A DNA stretch of 64,000 nucleotides from an uncultured Saccharospirillaceae bacterium (GCA_947499545.1 CANMOZ010000009.1:89119-153118); one strand, 5' to 3'. Positions 37,292 to 47,923 are shown, counted from the stretch's first letter. A program made the numbers and translations. The notes: generated by a model not told the origin, from the letters alone.

Positions 37292-39403
37292 ATGGAAAAA
37301 CACAAAGAAGCGATACGTCTGCTGGTATCTGCAGAAAGTCAAAATGAAGCCGAAGGCATGGTCAGCTTGTTACGAACAGCAGGTCACGCTACCCGTGCTC
37401 ATTGGGTCAATTCTCTCCAAGAATTAACCGACAAGCTCAATGCTCAAAGTTGGGATTTATGTCTTGCCCGATTAGAGACCCCAAATCTGTCCGGTAAAGA
37501 GGTCCTTTCACAAATTCAACGCCTTGGGAAAGATGTACCCACCATCCTCCTGCATCCAGAGGTTGATTCCGTTCGGATAGAACAAGCCTTAAAAATGGGT
37601 GCACAGGACATTGTCCCTACAGGTGAAAACAATCATCTCATTCAAATCATATTGCGTGAACTAAAGCACCTGCGGATGCGTCGTGAGCTACGTGAAGCAG
37701 AGGCCCAATTCCGCGAGTCTGAGAAGCGCTGCCAAACCCTACTCGAGAGTTCAAAAGACGCTATTGCTTACGTGCATGAAGGCATGCACATATTTTTAAA
37801 TGAGTCTTACGCTGAACTTTTCGGGTATGAAGACCCCGATGATATTTTACCCGTTCCCGTCATTGATTTGATCTCAGCGGAAGATCAGGGACAGTACAAA
37901 ATATTTGAAAAGGATTTTCGTGCTGGAAAAACGCGACGCGGAGAAATGGATTGCACAATATCCATGCGCGGCGGCGAGTCATCCAAAGTTCACATGAAAC
38001 TGCAGCGAGCGACTTACGATGAAGAGCCATGCACCCAAATTGTGATCAGCAGTAATCAAGACTCTGCGGCAATTGAAGCAAAATTAACCGAAGTGGCTCG
38101 CCAAGATCTCTTAACTGGGCTTCATAACCGCCACTACTTCATGGAATGCTTGTCAGACACTGTTGACAATTCAGCCATGAGCGGCGGCAGCGGTGGTGCA
38201 CTTCTGTATATTAATATTGATAATTTTGGAAAAGTACGCTCATTGGTAGGTATTGAAGGTGCTGACTTGGTCGTCAGCGACATAGCCCACCTCATTAAAG
38301 ATAAGTGCCGAAAAGATGATGTTATCGGCCGTATCAGTGACGATGTTTTCGGAATTATCTCTCCAGATAGCTCAGCGGATCATAACCAGACCTTTGCTGA
38401 TTTAATTCGCAAAGCCATTGCAGAACATCTCGTTGCCGTCAAAAATCGCACGATACAAGTCACTGTCAGTATTGGTGTTTCCATTATTGGTGAAAGCACT
38501 CGTAATCATAAAGCCGTTCTTGAACAAGGCCATGAGGCTGCTGACTACGTTAAAAAGGACAACAAAGAAGGCAATGGCGTTTACGTATACAACCCTGCCG
38601 TGCTTGCCGAAAGCAATGATGAGCGTTTAAAAGCAAAACTGGTCAATGCTCTCAAAAGCAATCAATTCCGATTACTCTTTCAACCACTCATTACATTGCG
38701 CGATGATCCAGGTGAGCACTACGAAGTCCTTTTAAGGTTGATTGACGAAGACAAAGAAGTCTCGCCCATCGAGTTTATGAATGACAGCATCAACCCTGAA
38801 ATCAAACAGAAAATTGACCGCTGGGTTATTTTAAATGCGTGCAAGATGCTTAGCGAAAAACGCTCTAAAGGGAGTGATGCACGTTTGTTTGTCAATATGA
38901 CACCGCATTCGCTTAACGACATTGAATTGGTTAAATGGATCGCAAAAGTATTGCAAACGGCTAAGTTGCCGCCTCATTCATTAATCTTCCAGTTTTCAGA
39001 AGTGGACATCATCTCGCACCTAAAACAAGCAGCCGCCATGACGGCTGCTATGGGCAAACTGGGATGCAAGCTCGCAATCAGTCGCTTTGGTTGCGCCGTC
39101 AAACCTTTTGAAATATTTGGCCACGTGAATGCAGATTACGTCAAAGTTGATGGTTCATTCACTCAGGAATTAAACCCCAACAACCAAGAATCCGTCGAAA
39201 GCCTCAAAGAGCTGCTTGAAGGCATTCATGAGAAACAGAAAAAATCCATCGTTCCACTGGTTGAACATGCTACAACCATGGCACCTTTATGGACCGTTGG
39301 TGTGCATTTCATTCAGGGGTATTATCTGCAAGTTCCAAGCACCTCTATGGATTATAATTTTGCAGAGGACGATGATGATGACAGTGAAAGCATCTCACTC
39401 TGA
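37292..39403 (+). CDS. fimX: FimX-type REC-PAS-GGDEF-EAL protein with degenerate sites
   Basis: 703 residues: receiver-like domain (about 8-125; the phospho-Asp position is R60, so not phosphorylated), PAS (about 145-255), GGDEF (about 265-430; SDDVF at 349-353 replaces GGDEF), and EAL (about 440-690; EVL at 478-480 replaces EAL). The acidic tail ends EDDDDDSESISL. P. aeruginosa FimX has the same order and the same EVL change; there the EAL domain binds c-di-GMP without cleaving it and controls type IV pilus assembly at the pole. So this is an effector rather than an enzyme. It is preceded by fimW. Confidence 0.92.
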   Translation: MEKHKEAIRLLVSAESQNEAEGMVSLLRTAGHATRAHWVNSLQELTDKLNAQSWDLCLARLETPNLSGKEVLSQIQRLGKDVPTILLHPEVDSVRIEQALKMGAQDIVPTGENNHLIQIILRELKHLRMRRELREAEAQFRESEKRCQTLLESSKDAIAYVHEGMHIFLNESYAELFGYEDPDDILPVPVIDLISAEDQGQYKIFEKDFRAGKTRRGEMDCTISMRGGESSKVHMKLQRATYDEEPCTQIVISSNQDSAAIEAKLTEVARQDLLTGLHNRHYFMECLSDTVDNSAMSGGSGGALLYINIDNFGKVRSLVGIEGADLVVSDIAHLIKDKCRKDDVIGRISDDVFGIISPDSSADHNQTFADLIRKAIAEHLVAVKNRTIQVTVSIGVSIIGESTRNHKAVLEQGHEAADYVKKDNKEGNGVYVYNPAVLAESNDERLKAKLVNALKSNQFRLLFQPLITLRDDPGEHYEVLLRLIDEDKEVSPIEFMNDSINPEIKQKIDRWVILNACKMLSEKRSKGSDARLFVNMTPHSLNDIELVKWIAKVLQTAKLPPHSLIFQFSEVDIISHLKQAAAMTAAMGKLGCKLAISRFGCAVKPFEIFGHVNADYVKVDGSFTQELNPNNQESVESLKELLEGIHEKQKKSIVPLVEHATTMAPLWTVGVHFIQGYYLQVPSTSMDYNFAEDDDDDSESISL

Positions 39404-39417
39404 TTAAATTTTATGTA

Positions 39418-39445
39418 GAAGCATTCATCAAGGCATGAATGCTTC
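39418..39445 (+). terminator. hairpin after fimX
   Basis: GAAGCATTCAT, CAAGGC, ATGAATGCTTC: an 11-bp perfect stem. No T run follows, so termination is uncertain. Confidence 0.45.
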
Positions 39446-39469
39446 CATCGTGGCAAGAGGTTAACAAGG

Positions 39470-40249
39470 ATGTTGTCTCGCACTTTTTTCATATTCATAA
39501 CGCTTTTTCTAACGGTAAAAATCCATTCCGCTGAAGAAATAAAACTCACCAATGGCGAGTGGCCTCCATTCTTATCACAAAATTTAGAGCACCACGGTGT
39601 TGGCAGCCGGATCGTTTCTGAAGCCTTTGCTGAAGCAGGCTACAAAGCCACCTATGGGTTTTTCCCTTGGGACAAAGCTTTAGAGCTAGCCAGAGCGGGT
39701 GTATGGAATGGCTCTATAGCCTGGACATATAATGATGATCGTGCAAAATTTTTCTACTATAGCGAGCCGATTTTCGATGCCGATGAAGTCTTCTTTTACC
39801 TTAAAAGTAAAAAAATTGACTGGGAAAAATGGGAAGACTTAAAACCCTATAAAATTGGTGCAACAGGCGGTTATTATTATGGGGAAGCTTTCAAGCAAGC
39901 AGAAGAAAACAACACCATAAATGTTATTCGAGCAGATTCTGATGTTAGAAATTTCAAAAAACTGCTTGAAGGCCAAATTGATCTTGCCATCAATAATGAA
40001 TATGTAGGGTGGTTCTTATTGCAAAGTGAGTTCGATGCAGGGGTAGCCAGCAAAATCACTTATCACCCCAAAACCATCCGCTCGGGCAGCTGGCATTTAT
40101 TGATGAGCAAAGCCAATCCACGTAATGATAAAATAATCAAAGATTTTAATAAAGGCCTGAATGCATTAAAAGAGAAGCATAAAATCAAAGAGTGGTTAGA
40201 CGAAGCCAAAGGTTTCACAACAAAAGAAGTGCAAAAACCTGCAGAATAA
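39470..40249 (+). CDS. periplasmic solute-binding protein (SBP family 3), orphan
   Basis: 259 residues. Signal peptide ends near IHS-AEEIKL. The mature protein reads LTNGEWPPFLSQ at its start, then GYKATYGFFPWDKALELARAG and AWTYNDDRAKFFYYSEPIF, the pattern of amino-acid ABC binding proteins (SBP_bac_3) and their orphan relatives. No permease or ATPase lies near it, so it may deliver to a distant transporter or act as a sensor. Start at ATG 39470 after an AACAAGGA site. Confidence 0.85.
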   Translation: MLSRTFFIFITLFLTVKIHSAEEIKLTNGEWPPFLSQNLEHHGVGSRIVSEAFAEAGYKATYGFFPWDKALELARAGVWNGSIAWTYNDDRAKFFYYSEPIFDADEVFFYLKSKKIDWEKWEDLKPYKIGATGGYYYGEAFKQAEENNTINVIRADSDVRNFKKLLEGQIDLAINNEYVGWFLLQSEFDAGVASKITYHPKTIRSGSWHLLMSKANPRNDKIIKDFNKGLNALKEKHKIKEWLDEAKGFTTKEVQKPAE

Positions 40250-40260
40250 TCCATTTAAAA

Positions 40261-40306
40261 ATTGCATCTGCTACCACTAGCGATATTATGATTTAACAGA
40301 TGCAAT
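40261..40306. terminator. hairpin between convergent genes
   Basis: ATTGCATCTG and CAGATGCAAT form a perfect 10-bp stem with a 26-base loop between the binding-protein gene and astB. Its function is inferred from position. Confidence 0.45.
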
Positions 40307-40327
40307 TGTACGGCAATATAAGTTCCA

Positions 40328-41665
40328 TTAATGTTGAAATGGGTATATTGAACCTAATTGTAATATTTTGGTTAACTCATCCAAAGCTGCCCGACCATCA
40401 TCAAGTAATGCTGGATCACCCAAATCACTCGGTGCAAGTCGATCACGATAATGTTTTTCAACCCAGTGAACTAACTGATCATACCGTTTGTCGGTTAACA
40501 AGGCTCCCTGATTCATTGCCTGAAGCTCTTGCTCTGACAGAACCACACGTAATCGTAAGCAAGCCGGCCCGCCACCATTTTGCATTGACTGCTTTAAATC
40601 AAAGACTTTTACGTCTTGTATAGGGGTACCCAACGCTGGCAAGCCTTCAAGGTAATGCCAGACATTAGCGTTTTCCTGACATTCTTTAGGTACAATTAAC
40701 ACCATTTTCCCATCGTCTGTGCTTAACAACTGACTGTTAAATAAATACGATTTGACAGCGTCTTGCACTTGGACTTGCGCTCGGGGTACACATATAGATA
40801 CCAGCTCTGTATTTTGTAAGCGTTGGTTTAACCCGTCCAAAACAGATGAGGTTTCTAGAAAGGCATCTTCGTGATAGAAAAGCACATTCTTATTACCAAC
40901 CGAAATGACATCATTATGAAAAACGCCTTGATCAATGACATCGGGATTTTGCTGTGCAAAAAAGGCCGTTTGATCATTCAAACCATGAATGCGCGCAATT
41001 GCCTGACTGGCTTCAAGCGTTTGTCGAGCCGGAAAATTTTTAGGGGCTTTAGCGTCTCGATTCAAAGCTGATGCGCCATACACAAAAAACTCCACCCCTC
41101 GTTCATTATAATCCGTACAAAAACGGGTATGGTTAGCGGCTCCCTCATCCCCTAATTGACTGACAGAATGGAGTGCTGGATGAACTGCAAAGCAGCCGTC
41201 ATCAGAAAAAATCGATTCTAATATCGCCAACGTGGTTTCATGTTCAATTGAGCGGTGCAATTTATTATTTAAATTAGCAACCGTTAAATGTACCCGGCCA
41301 TCTTGGGTATCAGCACTGGGGGAAATAGTCGCTGCATTGGCTGTCCACATGCAAGAGGCACTACTGACTTGCGCCAATAATTCAGGGGATGTTTTTGCAA
41401 CTTTTTCCAATACCTGATGATCTGTCCCATCAAAGCCCCATGCTTTTAAAAAGGCAACTGCAGGGCGTTCATGAGGGGGTAGGATTCCCTGTTTATACCC
41501 CATATCATGCAGCGCTTTCATTTTCTTTAAGCCCTGCAAAGCCGCTTCTTTTGGGTTGGAAACCGCTTGGTAATTATTATAAGAAGCAACGTTGCCGTAA
41601 GACAAACCACCATAATTATGCGTCGGGCCAACCAGCCCATCGAAATTCACTTCATAGGCTTTCAT
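40328..41665 (-). CDS. astB: N-succinylarginine dihydrolase
   Basis: Second step of the AST pathway: N2-succinylarginine to N2-succinylornithine, ammonia and CO2. I start at ATG 41665 ([20 protein letters not shown]) with AGGAA upstream; this gives 445 residues, the family length. Conserved blocks include [23 protein letters not shown] (catalytic His) and [12 protein letters not shown] (catalytic Cys). The start overlaps the astD stop by four bases. Last gene of the cluster. Confidence 0.97.
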   Translation of the reverse strand: MKAYEVNFDGLVGPTHNYGGLSYGNVASYNNYQAVSNPKEAALQGLKKMKALHDMGYKQGILPPHERPAVAFLKAWGFDGTDHQVLEKVAKTSPELLAQVSSASCMWTANAATISPSADTQDGRVHLTVANLNNKLHRSIEHETTLAILESIFSDDGCFAVHPALHSVSQLGDEGAANHTRFCTDYNERGVEFFVYGASALNRDAKAPKNFPARQTLEASQAIARIHGLNDQTAFFAQQNPDVIDQGVFHNDVISVGNKNVLFYHEDAFLETSSVLDGLNQRLQNTELVSICVPRAQVQVQDAVKSYLFNSQLLSTDDGKMVLIVPKECQENANVWHYLEGLPALGTPIQDVKVFDLKQSMQNGGGPACLRLRVVLSEQELQAMNQGALLTDKRYDQLVHWVEKHYRDRLAPSDLGDPALLDDGRAALDELTKILQLGSIYPFQH

Positions 41666-43131
41666 AGGTGCATTCCTGGTGACAGAGTTTTCGGGCATTC
41701 AGTTTTATCTGCTTCTAATGAAGCAACAGGGTAAGCACAATAGTCGGCTGCATAATACGCACTAGGACGATGATTCCCGCTGTCACCTAAACCACCAAAA
41801 GGTGCTGCTGAACTGGCGCCGGTTAATGGTTTATTCCAGTTAACGATACCTGCTCGAATGCATTGATAAAATTGTTCGTACCGTTCTTTTGAATCAGTCA
41901 ATATACCTGCTGATAAACCATAACGCGTTTGGTTCGCTAGCTGAATAGCTTCTCCCAAATCATCGTACCTAATGACGCTTAATAAAGGCCCAAAATGCTC
42001 TTCATCAACAGGATTTTTAATGGACGTAACGTCTAAGATCCCAGGGCTTAAAAGGGTGCCATATTCATTCTTAGCTTCCATCGTCAACAGCGATTTTGCT
42101 CCTTGAGCGATTAAGTTAGCCTGTGCCTCCAATAACTGTTTAGCCGTAGAAGGTTGAATCACCGTTCCATAGAAAGGCTGAGGATCTTGATCGTATTGAC
42201 CAATTTCAAGTGCTTTAGCTGCTTCTATGACAGCGGATAACAATTTGTCACCAAAGGGGGTATTGGGAATGTATAAGCGACGAGCACAAGTGCAACGCTG
42301 TCCCGCAGAAACAAACGCAGAAAACAAAACATGGTGCACCGCACCCGACAAATCTTCAACTTCATCGACAATGAGAGGATTATTACCCCCCATTTCCAAC
42401 GCGAGTATTTTTCCTGGTTGAGTGGCATAGGCTTGGCTAAGCACTTTTCCAGTCGCAGAAGAACCGGTAAAAAAGAGCGCGTCAATATCTGGGTGAGTAG
42501 ACAACGCAACACCTACGTCTTTACCCCCTTGCACTAAATTTAAAACGCCACTTGGTAAACCCGCCTTTTCCCAAAGTTCGAGTGTTAGCTGTGCGGTTGC
42601 TGGTGTTAATTCACTGGGTTTAAAAATCAAAGTATTGCCAGCAATTAATGCAGGGATAATATGGCCATTGGGTAAGTGACCTGGGAAATTGTAAGGACCA
42701 AACACAGCAGCGACGCCGTGAGGTTTGTGCTGTAACCGCGCCCGCCCAACGGCCGTTTCGCTTTCATGGGTGCCTGTACGCTCATGATAGGCTTTAATGG
42801 AGATGGCGACTTTGCCCATCATAGCGCCCACTTCGGTTCGAGTTTCCCATAACGGTTTTCCGGTCTCTTGAGCAATAAGCGTCGCTAGCGCTTCTTGATG
42901 CGTTTTTAGCTGCTCACCAAAGGCCTCTATAATGGCAATTCTATTTTCTGCTGCCCGTTGGGACCATTCAGTGAACGCAGTACGAGCCGCCCGTATGGCA
43001 TCGCTCACCTGCTCACTGGAGGCGGATTTTCCTTCCCACAAAACACTGCCATCATAAGGGTTGTACGACGTGAGCGATTCAGCCTGCCCAGAAACCCACT
43101 GCCCATTAATCAGTAATTGACCTTGTATCAT
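41662..43131 (-). CDS. astD: N-succinylglutamate 5-semialdehyde dehydrogenase
   Basis: 489 residues, NAD-dependent aldehyde dehydrogenase, fourth step of the AST pathway. Motifs: [35 protein letters not shown] (NAD binding), [11 protein letters not shown] (general base Glu) and [12 protein letters not shown] (catalytic Cys). It overlaps the aruG stop and the astB start by four bases each, so translation is coupled. Confidence 0.97.
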   Translation of the reverse strand: MIQGQLLINGQWVSGQAESLTSYNPYDGSVLWEGKSASSEQVSDAIRAARTAFTEWSQRAAENRIAIIEAFGEQLKTHQEALATLIAQETGKPLWETRTEVGAMMGKVAISIKAYHERTGTHESETAVGRARLQHKPHGVAAVFGPYNFPGHLPNGHIIPALIAGNTLIFKPSELTPATAQLTLELWEKAGLPSGVLNLVQGGKDVGVALSTHPDIDALFFTGSSATGKVLSQAYATQPGKILALEMGGNNPLIVDEVEDLSGAVHHVLFSAFVSAGQRCTCARRLYIPNTPFGDKLLSAVIEAAKALEIGQYDQDPQPFYGTVIQPSTAKQLLEAQANLIAQGAKSLLTMEAKNEYGTLLSPGILDVTSIKNPVDEEHFGPLLSVIRYDDLGEAIQLANQTRYGLSAGILTDSKERYEQFYQCIRAGIVNWNKPLTGASSAAPFGGLGDSGNHRPSAYYAADYCAYPVASLEADKTECPKTLSPGMHL

Positions 43132-44165
43132 GATTGGCTCCCATTTTCGTTAGGCATAAGCTCGACCAAGCGAATCGTATCGTCTGATGACAAATGCAGA
43201 CAATCAGCCGTTTCGGGGGTAATATCGACACATTCAGCTGCAGCATTGGCCCTTATAAGCGTTGAACGAAAGTCTGCCTGAGTGCGTGTAGCAATAAGGC
43301 AACGATCCGAACCCTCAGGTTGATCGGTAATACGAATCTTTTTCACGCGACTGTCACGCACGGCTCTCACTTCATTGACTTTTGCCTGAAGTGCAGGGCC
43401 ACCATCAAAAATATCGATATACCCTCTGTATTCAAACCCTTCTTTTTCCAATATAGCTCTCGCGGGCTTGGTATCTGCATGCACCTCCCCTATTACTGCT
43501 TGGGCAGCTGGATCTAGAAAAGAGGTGTAAATAGGAAACTTAGGCATCAGTTCAGCAATAAAGGTTTTATTGCCTGTCCCAGTTAAGAAATCGGCTTCAT
43601 CGAAAGGCATATTGAAAAAGTGCTTTCCAAGACTTTCCCAAAAAGGTGACACACCATCTAAATCACACTGTCCACGCATTTCTGCGATGACATCTTCTGC
43701 GAACAAATGAGAAAATTCACTCATAAATAAAAAGCGTGACTTTGAAAGAATATGGCCGTTTGCATTTTTTCTGTATTCAGGATCTAAGAATAATGAGCAA
43801 ATCTCGGATTTTCCGGTCATGTCATTACTTAAGAACAAGATATCGCTTTTATGATAAAGATTTAATTCACGTGAAGCATGCACCTCTGAACCCACACGAT
43901 AATTATACCAAGGGTCCAACAAGCCAAGCGCTGATTCTATGCCTGAAATACCAACAATTTTATCTTCTTTGCAATCAACCAGCGCAAATAAGAAACTGCC
44001 TTCTCCGTATTCATGACAGTTTTTAAACGCATGCTCTGATAATTGAATACGCTTTAATAAAAACGCTTCATCAGATTGCAGCGTTGTAAGCCCTTTACCT
44101 GTCTTTTTTGAAAGCTCAAACAAAGACGGCAAATCGCTTTCACGGATCGGTCGAACAATCATCAT
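43128..44165 (-). CDS. aruG: arginine/ornithine N-succinyltransferase, beta subunit type
   Basis: 345 residues, acyltransferase of the GNAT-like AstA family that transfers succinyl from CoA to the alpha amino group of arginine. Start MMIVRPIRESDLPSLFELS; blocks LQSDEAFLLKRI, GISGIESALG, SEICSLFLDPEYR, SPFWESLGKHFF and YIDIFDGGP are typical. It resembles its upstream neighbour throughout: the two are paralogous subunits (AruF/AruG in Pseudomonas; one AstA in E. coli). 17 bp separate them. Confidence 0.95.
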   Translation of the reverse strand: MMIVRPIRESDLPSLFELSKKTGKGLTTLQSDEAFLLKRIQLSEHAFKNCHEYGEGSFLFALVDCKEDKIVGISGIESALGLLDPWYNYRVGSEVHASRELNLYHKSDILFLSNDMTGKSEICSLFLDPEYRKNANGHILSKSRFLFMSEFSHLFAEDVIAEMRGQCDLDGVSPFWESLGKHFFNMPFDEADFLTGTGNKTFIAELMPKFPIYTSFLDPAAQAVIGEVHADTKPARAILEKEGFEYRGYIDIFDGGPALQAKVNEVRAVRDSRVKKIRITDQPEGSDRCLIATRTQADFRSTLIRANAAAECVDITPETADCLHLSSDDTIRLVELMPNENGSQS

Positions 44166-44182
44166 AGCCTTACCCTCTTTGC

Positions 44183-45193
44183 TTATAACTCAATTACACG
44201 TAAAGAATCACCTGGCTCCAACGAAAGCCGCGTTGCCGTTTCTTGGGTTATGGGAAGCTCATCACCATAAGCCCCTTGCAAATTAATCAGGCCGGCTCTG
44301 AAGCCTGACATACGTGTATTCGCGATTAAGTGGTGCCCACCCAAGGTTTTATGATCAACCAATTTTGAGAGCATTTTACGAGAGTTGCGAATGGTTAATA
44401 ATCGTTGGATATTCGCTTTTAATGTCGGCCCGCCATCAAAAATATCAATGTAATGTGTAGGTTTCATGCCTTCCTTTCTCAAAAAAGATAAGGTATGCAT
44501 CGCATTATCATTAGGCTGTCCCAGCGCTTTTTGTGCCTCTTCAGTCAACAAAGGTACATACAGAGGGTAGGGCGGCATCATCTCTGCGATGAACGCTTGG
44601 CTTTTTACCCCGCTGTAGTATTCAGCTAAACTGTAATCTACCCCAAAAAATCGATTGCCAACGCTGTCCCAGAAAGGACTATTTTCTTCTTCATCTAAAA
44701 TCCCAGGGATTTCAGCAATAATATATTCCCCAAAACTGTCTCGGTGTTCAGCAATAAACAGTAAACGCGCGCGCGATAACAGCTCTGCAGCTGGTGTCTG
44801 CCGGTAATCTTCCTTAATAAAAAAAGAACAAAGCTGTGTTTGATCGGTTAAGTCATGACAAAGATGCAAAGAAGGGATTCGATTGTTAACCCCTAAACTA
44901 GGTGAACTATGAATCACATCTTCTTTACGATAACTGTAAAAGGGTCCGCCAGCACCCGCTCTGGCAATCACGCCGGCAACGCCAACAATGTCTTGATTAT
45001 CAGTGTTTTCTAAAACAAATAAATAATTGGCCAATTCTTTGGCTTGGCCGTTGAAGGATTGGATTGAGAGGTCAATTCTCTCTTTTAGTTTTTCCTTATT
45101 AACCGGCAAAGTGGTAATGCCCACTTCACTTTCAACGGCTAAATCTTCAATGGCCGGCAAATCTGCCAATGTACAAGGACGAACGATCATCAT
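44183..45193 (-). CDS. aruF: arginine/ornithine N-succinyltransferase, alpha subunit type
   Basis: 336 residues of the AstA family, paralogous to the next gene (shared MMIVRP start, PVNKEKLKERID, QLCSFFIKEDYR, NSPFWDSVGNRFF and HYIDIFDGGP). In Pseudomonas AruF and AruG form a heteromer that starts arginine catabolism. Which of the two is alpha is taken from gene order (aruC-F-G-D-B). Confidence 0.95.
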   Translation of the reverse strand: MMIVRPCTLADLPAIEDLAVESEVGITTLPVNKEKLKERIDLSIQSFNGQAKELANYLFVLENTDNQDIVGVAGVIARAGAGGPFYSYRKEDVIHSSPSLGVNNRIPSLHLCHDLTDQTQLCSFFIKEDYRQTPAAELLSRARLLFIAEHRDSFGEYIIAEIPGILDEEENSPFWDSVGNRFFGVDYSLAEYYSGVKSQAFIAEMMPPYPLYVPLLTEEAQKALGQPNDNAMHTLSFLRKEGMKPTHYIDIFDGGPTLKANIQRLLTIRNSRKMLSKLVDHKTLGGHHLIANTRMSGFRAGLINLQGAYGDELPITQETATRLSLEPGDSLRVIEL

Positions 45194-45346
45194 GGGATGA
45201 GCCTCCTCTGTGCATCACAAAAGCGATGTGCAGCTTTATAATGGTCATTTTTAGGTTGCAAGCAGCCCGAGCCATCGGTTTTATTACCGATACTCAATGC
45301 GCTGCCTTCACAGGCAACGCTTATTTACTCTGCAACAAGTTATAGG

Positions 45347-46564
45347 TTATGCAGCGACGACACGCTCAATCGCACGTCTTAAACGATTCACGCCTTCTTG
45401 AATATCTTCGTCAGGAATGATCAAAGAAGGAGCAAAACGCAAGACATTTGGGCCTGCAACCAAAATCATAACGCCTTCTTGCAAGGCAGCATTGACAAAG
45501 TCTTTTGCTTTGCCATGCCAAGCTTCTGCTAGCTCAATACCTAACAGAAGCCCTTCACCACGCACTTCTGTGAATACGTCAAATTCAGATTGGAGCTGAT
45601 TAAAATGTTCTTTGAATAACTGATGCTTTTGGCGAACGCCAGACAACACTGCGTCAGAGCTGATCTCATCCATCACGGCTTCGGCTACAGCACAGGCAAG
45701 CGGATTGCCCCCATAGGTGCTTCCATGGGTACCAATGGCAAGATGCTTAGCATAGGCATCTGACACTAACATAGCACCGATAGGAATACCTCCCCCCATC
45801 GCCTTAGCTGTGGTCAGAATATCTGGCGTAACACCGTAGTGCTGATAGGCGTACAGAGAGCCCGTTCGGCCAGCGCCCGATTGAACCTCATCAAAAACCA
45901 ATAAGGCTTGATGATCCGTTGCCAGCTGGCGCAAGCCTTCAAGGAAAGCTTTATCCGCTGGTACAATACCGCCTTCCCCCTGTATGGGTTCCACGACGAT
46001 GGCACAGGTATTGTCACCGACAAGTGCACGAATGCTTTCAAGGTCATTGAATTCACCGTGTTTAATGCCTTCTGGAGCGGGGGTAAACCCTTCACGATAT
46101 TTCAGTTGCCCGCCTACAGAGACGGTGAACAGCGTTCTGCCATGAAAACTGCGTTTGCAGGATACGATTTCGTTTTTTTGTTCACTGAAACGATCATAAC
46201 CATAACGACGCGCCAGTTTAAACGCGGCTTCATTCGCTTCAGCGCCTGAATTACAGAAAAAGACTTTGTCTGCAAAGGTTAAATCGGTGAGTTTTTTTGC
46301 CAACCTAAGCGCTGGTTCATTGGTGAGCACGTTGGCAACGTGCCACAGTTTTTCACTTTGATCTTGTAAGGCTTTTACCATGGCTGGATGACAGTGCCCT
46401 AAAGCCGTCACCGCGATGCCACCAGCAAAGTCGATATATTCTTTTCCTTCCTGGTCCCACACTCGAGACCCTTGGCCTTTAACAGGCACGATAGGACCTG
46501 GTGCGTAATTGGGCACCATGACCTCATCAAATAAATCCCGGCTAACGGTAATATGGTCGGCCAT
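45347..46564 (-). CDS. aruC: acetylornithine/succinylornithine aminotransferase
   Basis: 405 residues, class III PLP aminotransferase. Acts on N2-succinylornithine in the AST pathway (AstC/AruC) and often also on acetylornithine (ArgD). Signatures: GKEYIDFAGGIAVTALGH, FFCNSGAEANEAAFKLAR, SFHGRT, LLVFDEVQSGAGRTG and TTAKAMGGGIPIGAM (PLP lysine). First gene of the cluster, 153 bp before aruF; that gap holds small hairpins (for example ATCGG/CCGAT near 45280) and no gene. Position in the ast operon favours the catabolic role. Confidence 0.95.
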   Translation of the reverse strand: MADHITVSRDLFDEVMVPNYAPGPIVPVKGQGSRVWDQEGKEYIDFAGGIAVTALGHCHPAMVKALQDQSEKLWHVANVLTNEPALRLAKKLTDLTFADKVFFCNSGAEANEAAFKLARRYGYDRFSEQKNEIVSCKRSFHGRTLFTVSVGGQLKYREGFTPAPEGIKHGEFNDLESIRALVGDNTCAIVVEPIQGEGGIVPADKAFLEGLRQLATDHQALLVFDEVQSGAGRTGSLYAYQHYGVTPDILTTAKAMGGGIPIGAMLVSDAYAKHLAIGTHGSTYGGNPLACAVAEAVMDEISSDAVLSGVRQKHQLFKEHFNQLQSEFDVFTEVRGEGLLLGIELAEAWHGKAKDFVNAALQEGVMILVAGPNVLRFAPSLIIPDEDIQEGVNRLRRAIERVVAA

Positions 46565-46620
46565 TTTACACCTCTACTCTCCCAAACGAGCCAAGTCTAG
46601 CCAAATTCCAGACAGGGCTA

Positions 46621-46637
46621 CCTTCTAGATTGCGTCA
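46621..46637 (-). promoter_or_regulatory. possible ArgR operator upstream of aruC
   Basis: On the minus strand TGACGCAATCTAGAAGG partly fits the Pseudomonas ArgR half-site TGTCGC-N8-AA. It lies between argR and aruC. Weak: one short partial match. Confidence 0.25.
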
Positions 46638-46692
46638 CCTAGTTGCGGAGAAAGCTGTAAACGGCCGATTAGATCGACTTTTTAGAAACTAT

Positions 46693-47658
46693 TTAGCGCC
46701 TATCTCTGAGTATTCGCTCCTCGCTAGGCGTGATATTGAAGTGATTTCGATAAGAGGTACTGAAATGAGGACCCGACGAAAATCCACATTGTAGGCCAAT
46801 GTCTACGATGGAAAGGCTGGTCTCACGCAGTAGCTTACGAGCACGCTCAAGACGTATTTGTAAGTAGTAACGACTGGGAACAGTGTTCAAGTAACGCTTA
46901 AATAAACGCTCCAACTGACGACGTGATAAGCCAACGTGTGCCGCGATGTCTTCAGTGGTCAACGGTTCTTCAATATTGGCTTCCATCAGAGCAACCGCTT
47001 CTGTCAGCTTAGGTTGGCTTTGACCTAATCGAGATTGCAATGGCACGCGTTGCAGCTCATCACCACTGCGAATGCGTTCGATCAACAAATGGTCAGCCAA
47101 AGTAGAAGCGAGCGCTTCTCCCTGATGTTTACGAACACGATCAAGCACCCAGTGCAAAGCAGACATACCGCCAGCAACCGAGCTGAGATTGTCTTGGCTC
47201 AGGTATAAGCAGTTTCTCAGTTCAGAATCAGGCAAACGATTGCGTGCTTCGAGGCGATCCCACCAAGGCACCGTCACGGTTTTATTACGCAGCAATCCAG
47301 TACGTGCAAGCCACTGAATACCATCGCCCACGCCCACTAGCTCGACGCCACTATTGGATTGAGCTTGCAGCCATTGAATGATTTCATCGCCACAATACTG
47401 AGGGGTACGACGGGTTGCGAACACAACGAGTACGTCCAGCTTGGGCGCAAACAACGCTGATTCACAAGAGACTTTGATACCACCTTGGCTCACGGCCGGT
47501 GTTTCAACGCCTAATGTATGAACTTGGTATAGCGGACGGCCCTGATGCTCGTTCGCTTGGGCAAGCACTTCACTGACACTGCTGTACTCTAACAACGAAA
47601 AGTTAGGCAACAACAAACAGCCGATGGTGGTCCCACTAGAATCTGCCGACGCATTCAT
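46693..47658 (-). CDS. argR: arginine regulator ArgR, AraC family with GATase-1-like domain
   Basis: 321 residues. An N-terminal DJ-1/PfpI-like domain (about 10-180, start IGCLLLPNFSLLEYSSVSEVLAQAN) is followed by an AraC-type double helix-turn-helix (about 215-320; IAAHVGLSRRQLERLFKRY and IGLQCGFSSGPHFSTSYRNHF). This is the architecture of Pseudomonas ArgR, which senses arginine and activates the aru operon. It lies directly upstream of aruC on the same strand, which supports this function against other GlxA-type regulators. Confidence 0.93.
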   Translation of the reverse strand: MNASADSSGTTIGCLLLPNFSLLEYSSVSEVLAQANEHQGRPLYQVHTLGVETPAVSQGGIKVSCESALFAPKLDVLVVFATRRTPQYCGDEIIQWLQAQSNSGVELVGVGDGIQWLARTGLLRNKTVTVPWWDRLEARNRLPDSELRNCLYLSQDNLSSVAGGMSALHWVLDRVRKHQGEALASTLADHLLIERIRSGDELQRVPLQSRLGQSQPKLTEAVALMEANIEEPLTTEDIAAHVGLSRRQLERLFKRYLNTVPSRYYLQIRLERARKLLRETSLSIVDIGLQCGFSSGPHFSTSYRNHFNITPSEERILRDRR

Positions 47659-47923
47659 GCTGAGCGACTAAACCTATACAAAAAACCGATAATACGCCGC
47701 TCAAAACGGTGAACGACCATGATGTTGGTTGATCGCAGGCCACTGGTGTTTGGGAGAGTAGGGGCCTGCAATCATCCAGGCTCAGCGCACCAAAATAGAG
47801 CACTTGAGCACCACAAGGAAGCGCATTATACATAAGGCCAAAGGCAAGCACCAGCGCAAAACGGCCACATTGTGACCGAATTATATATTTAGTTGGCGCC
47901 TGAGAATGATGGTTGTCAATTTG

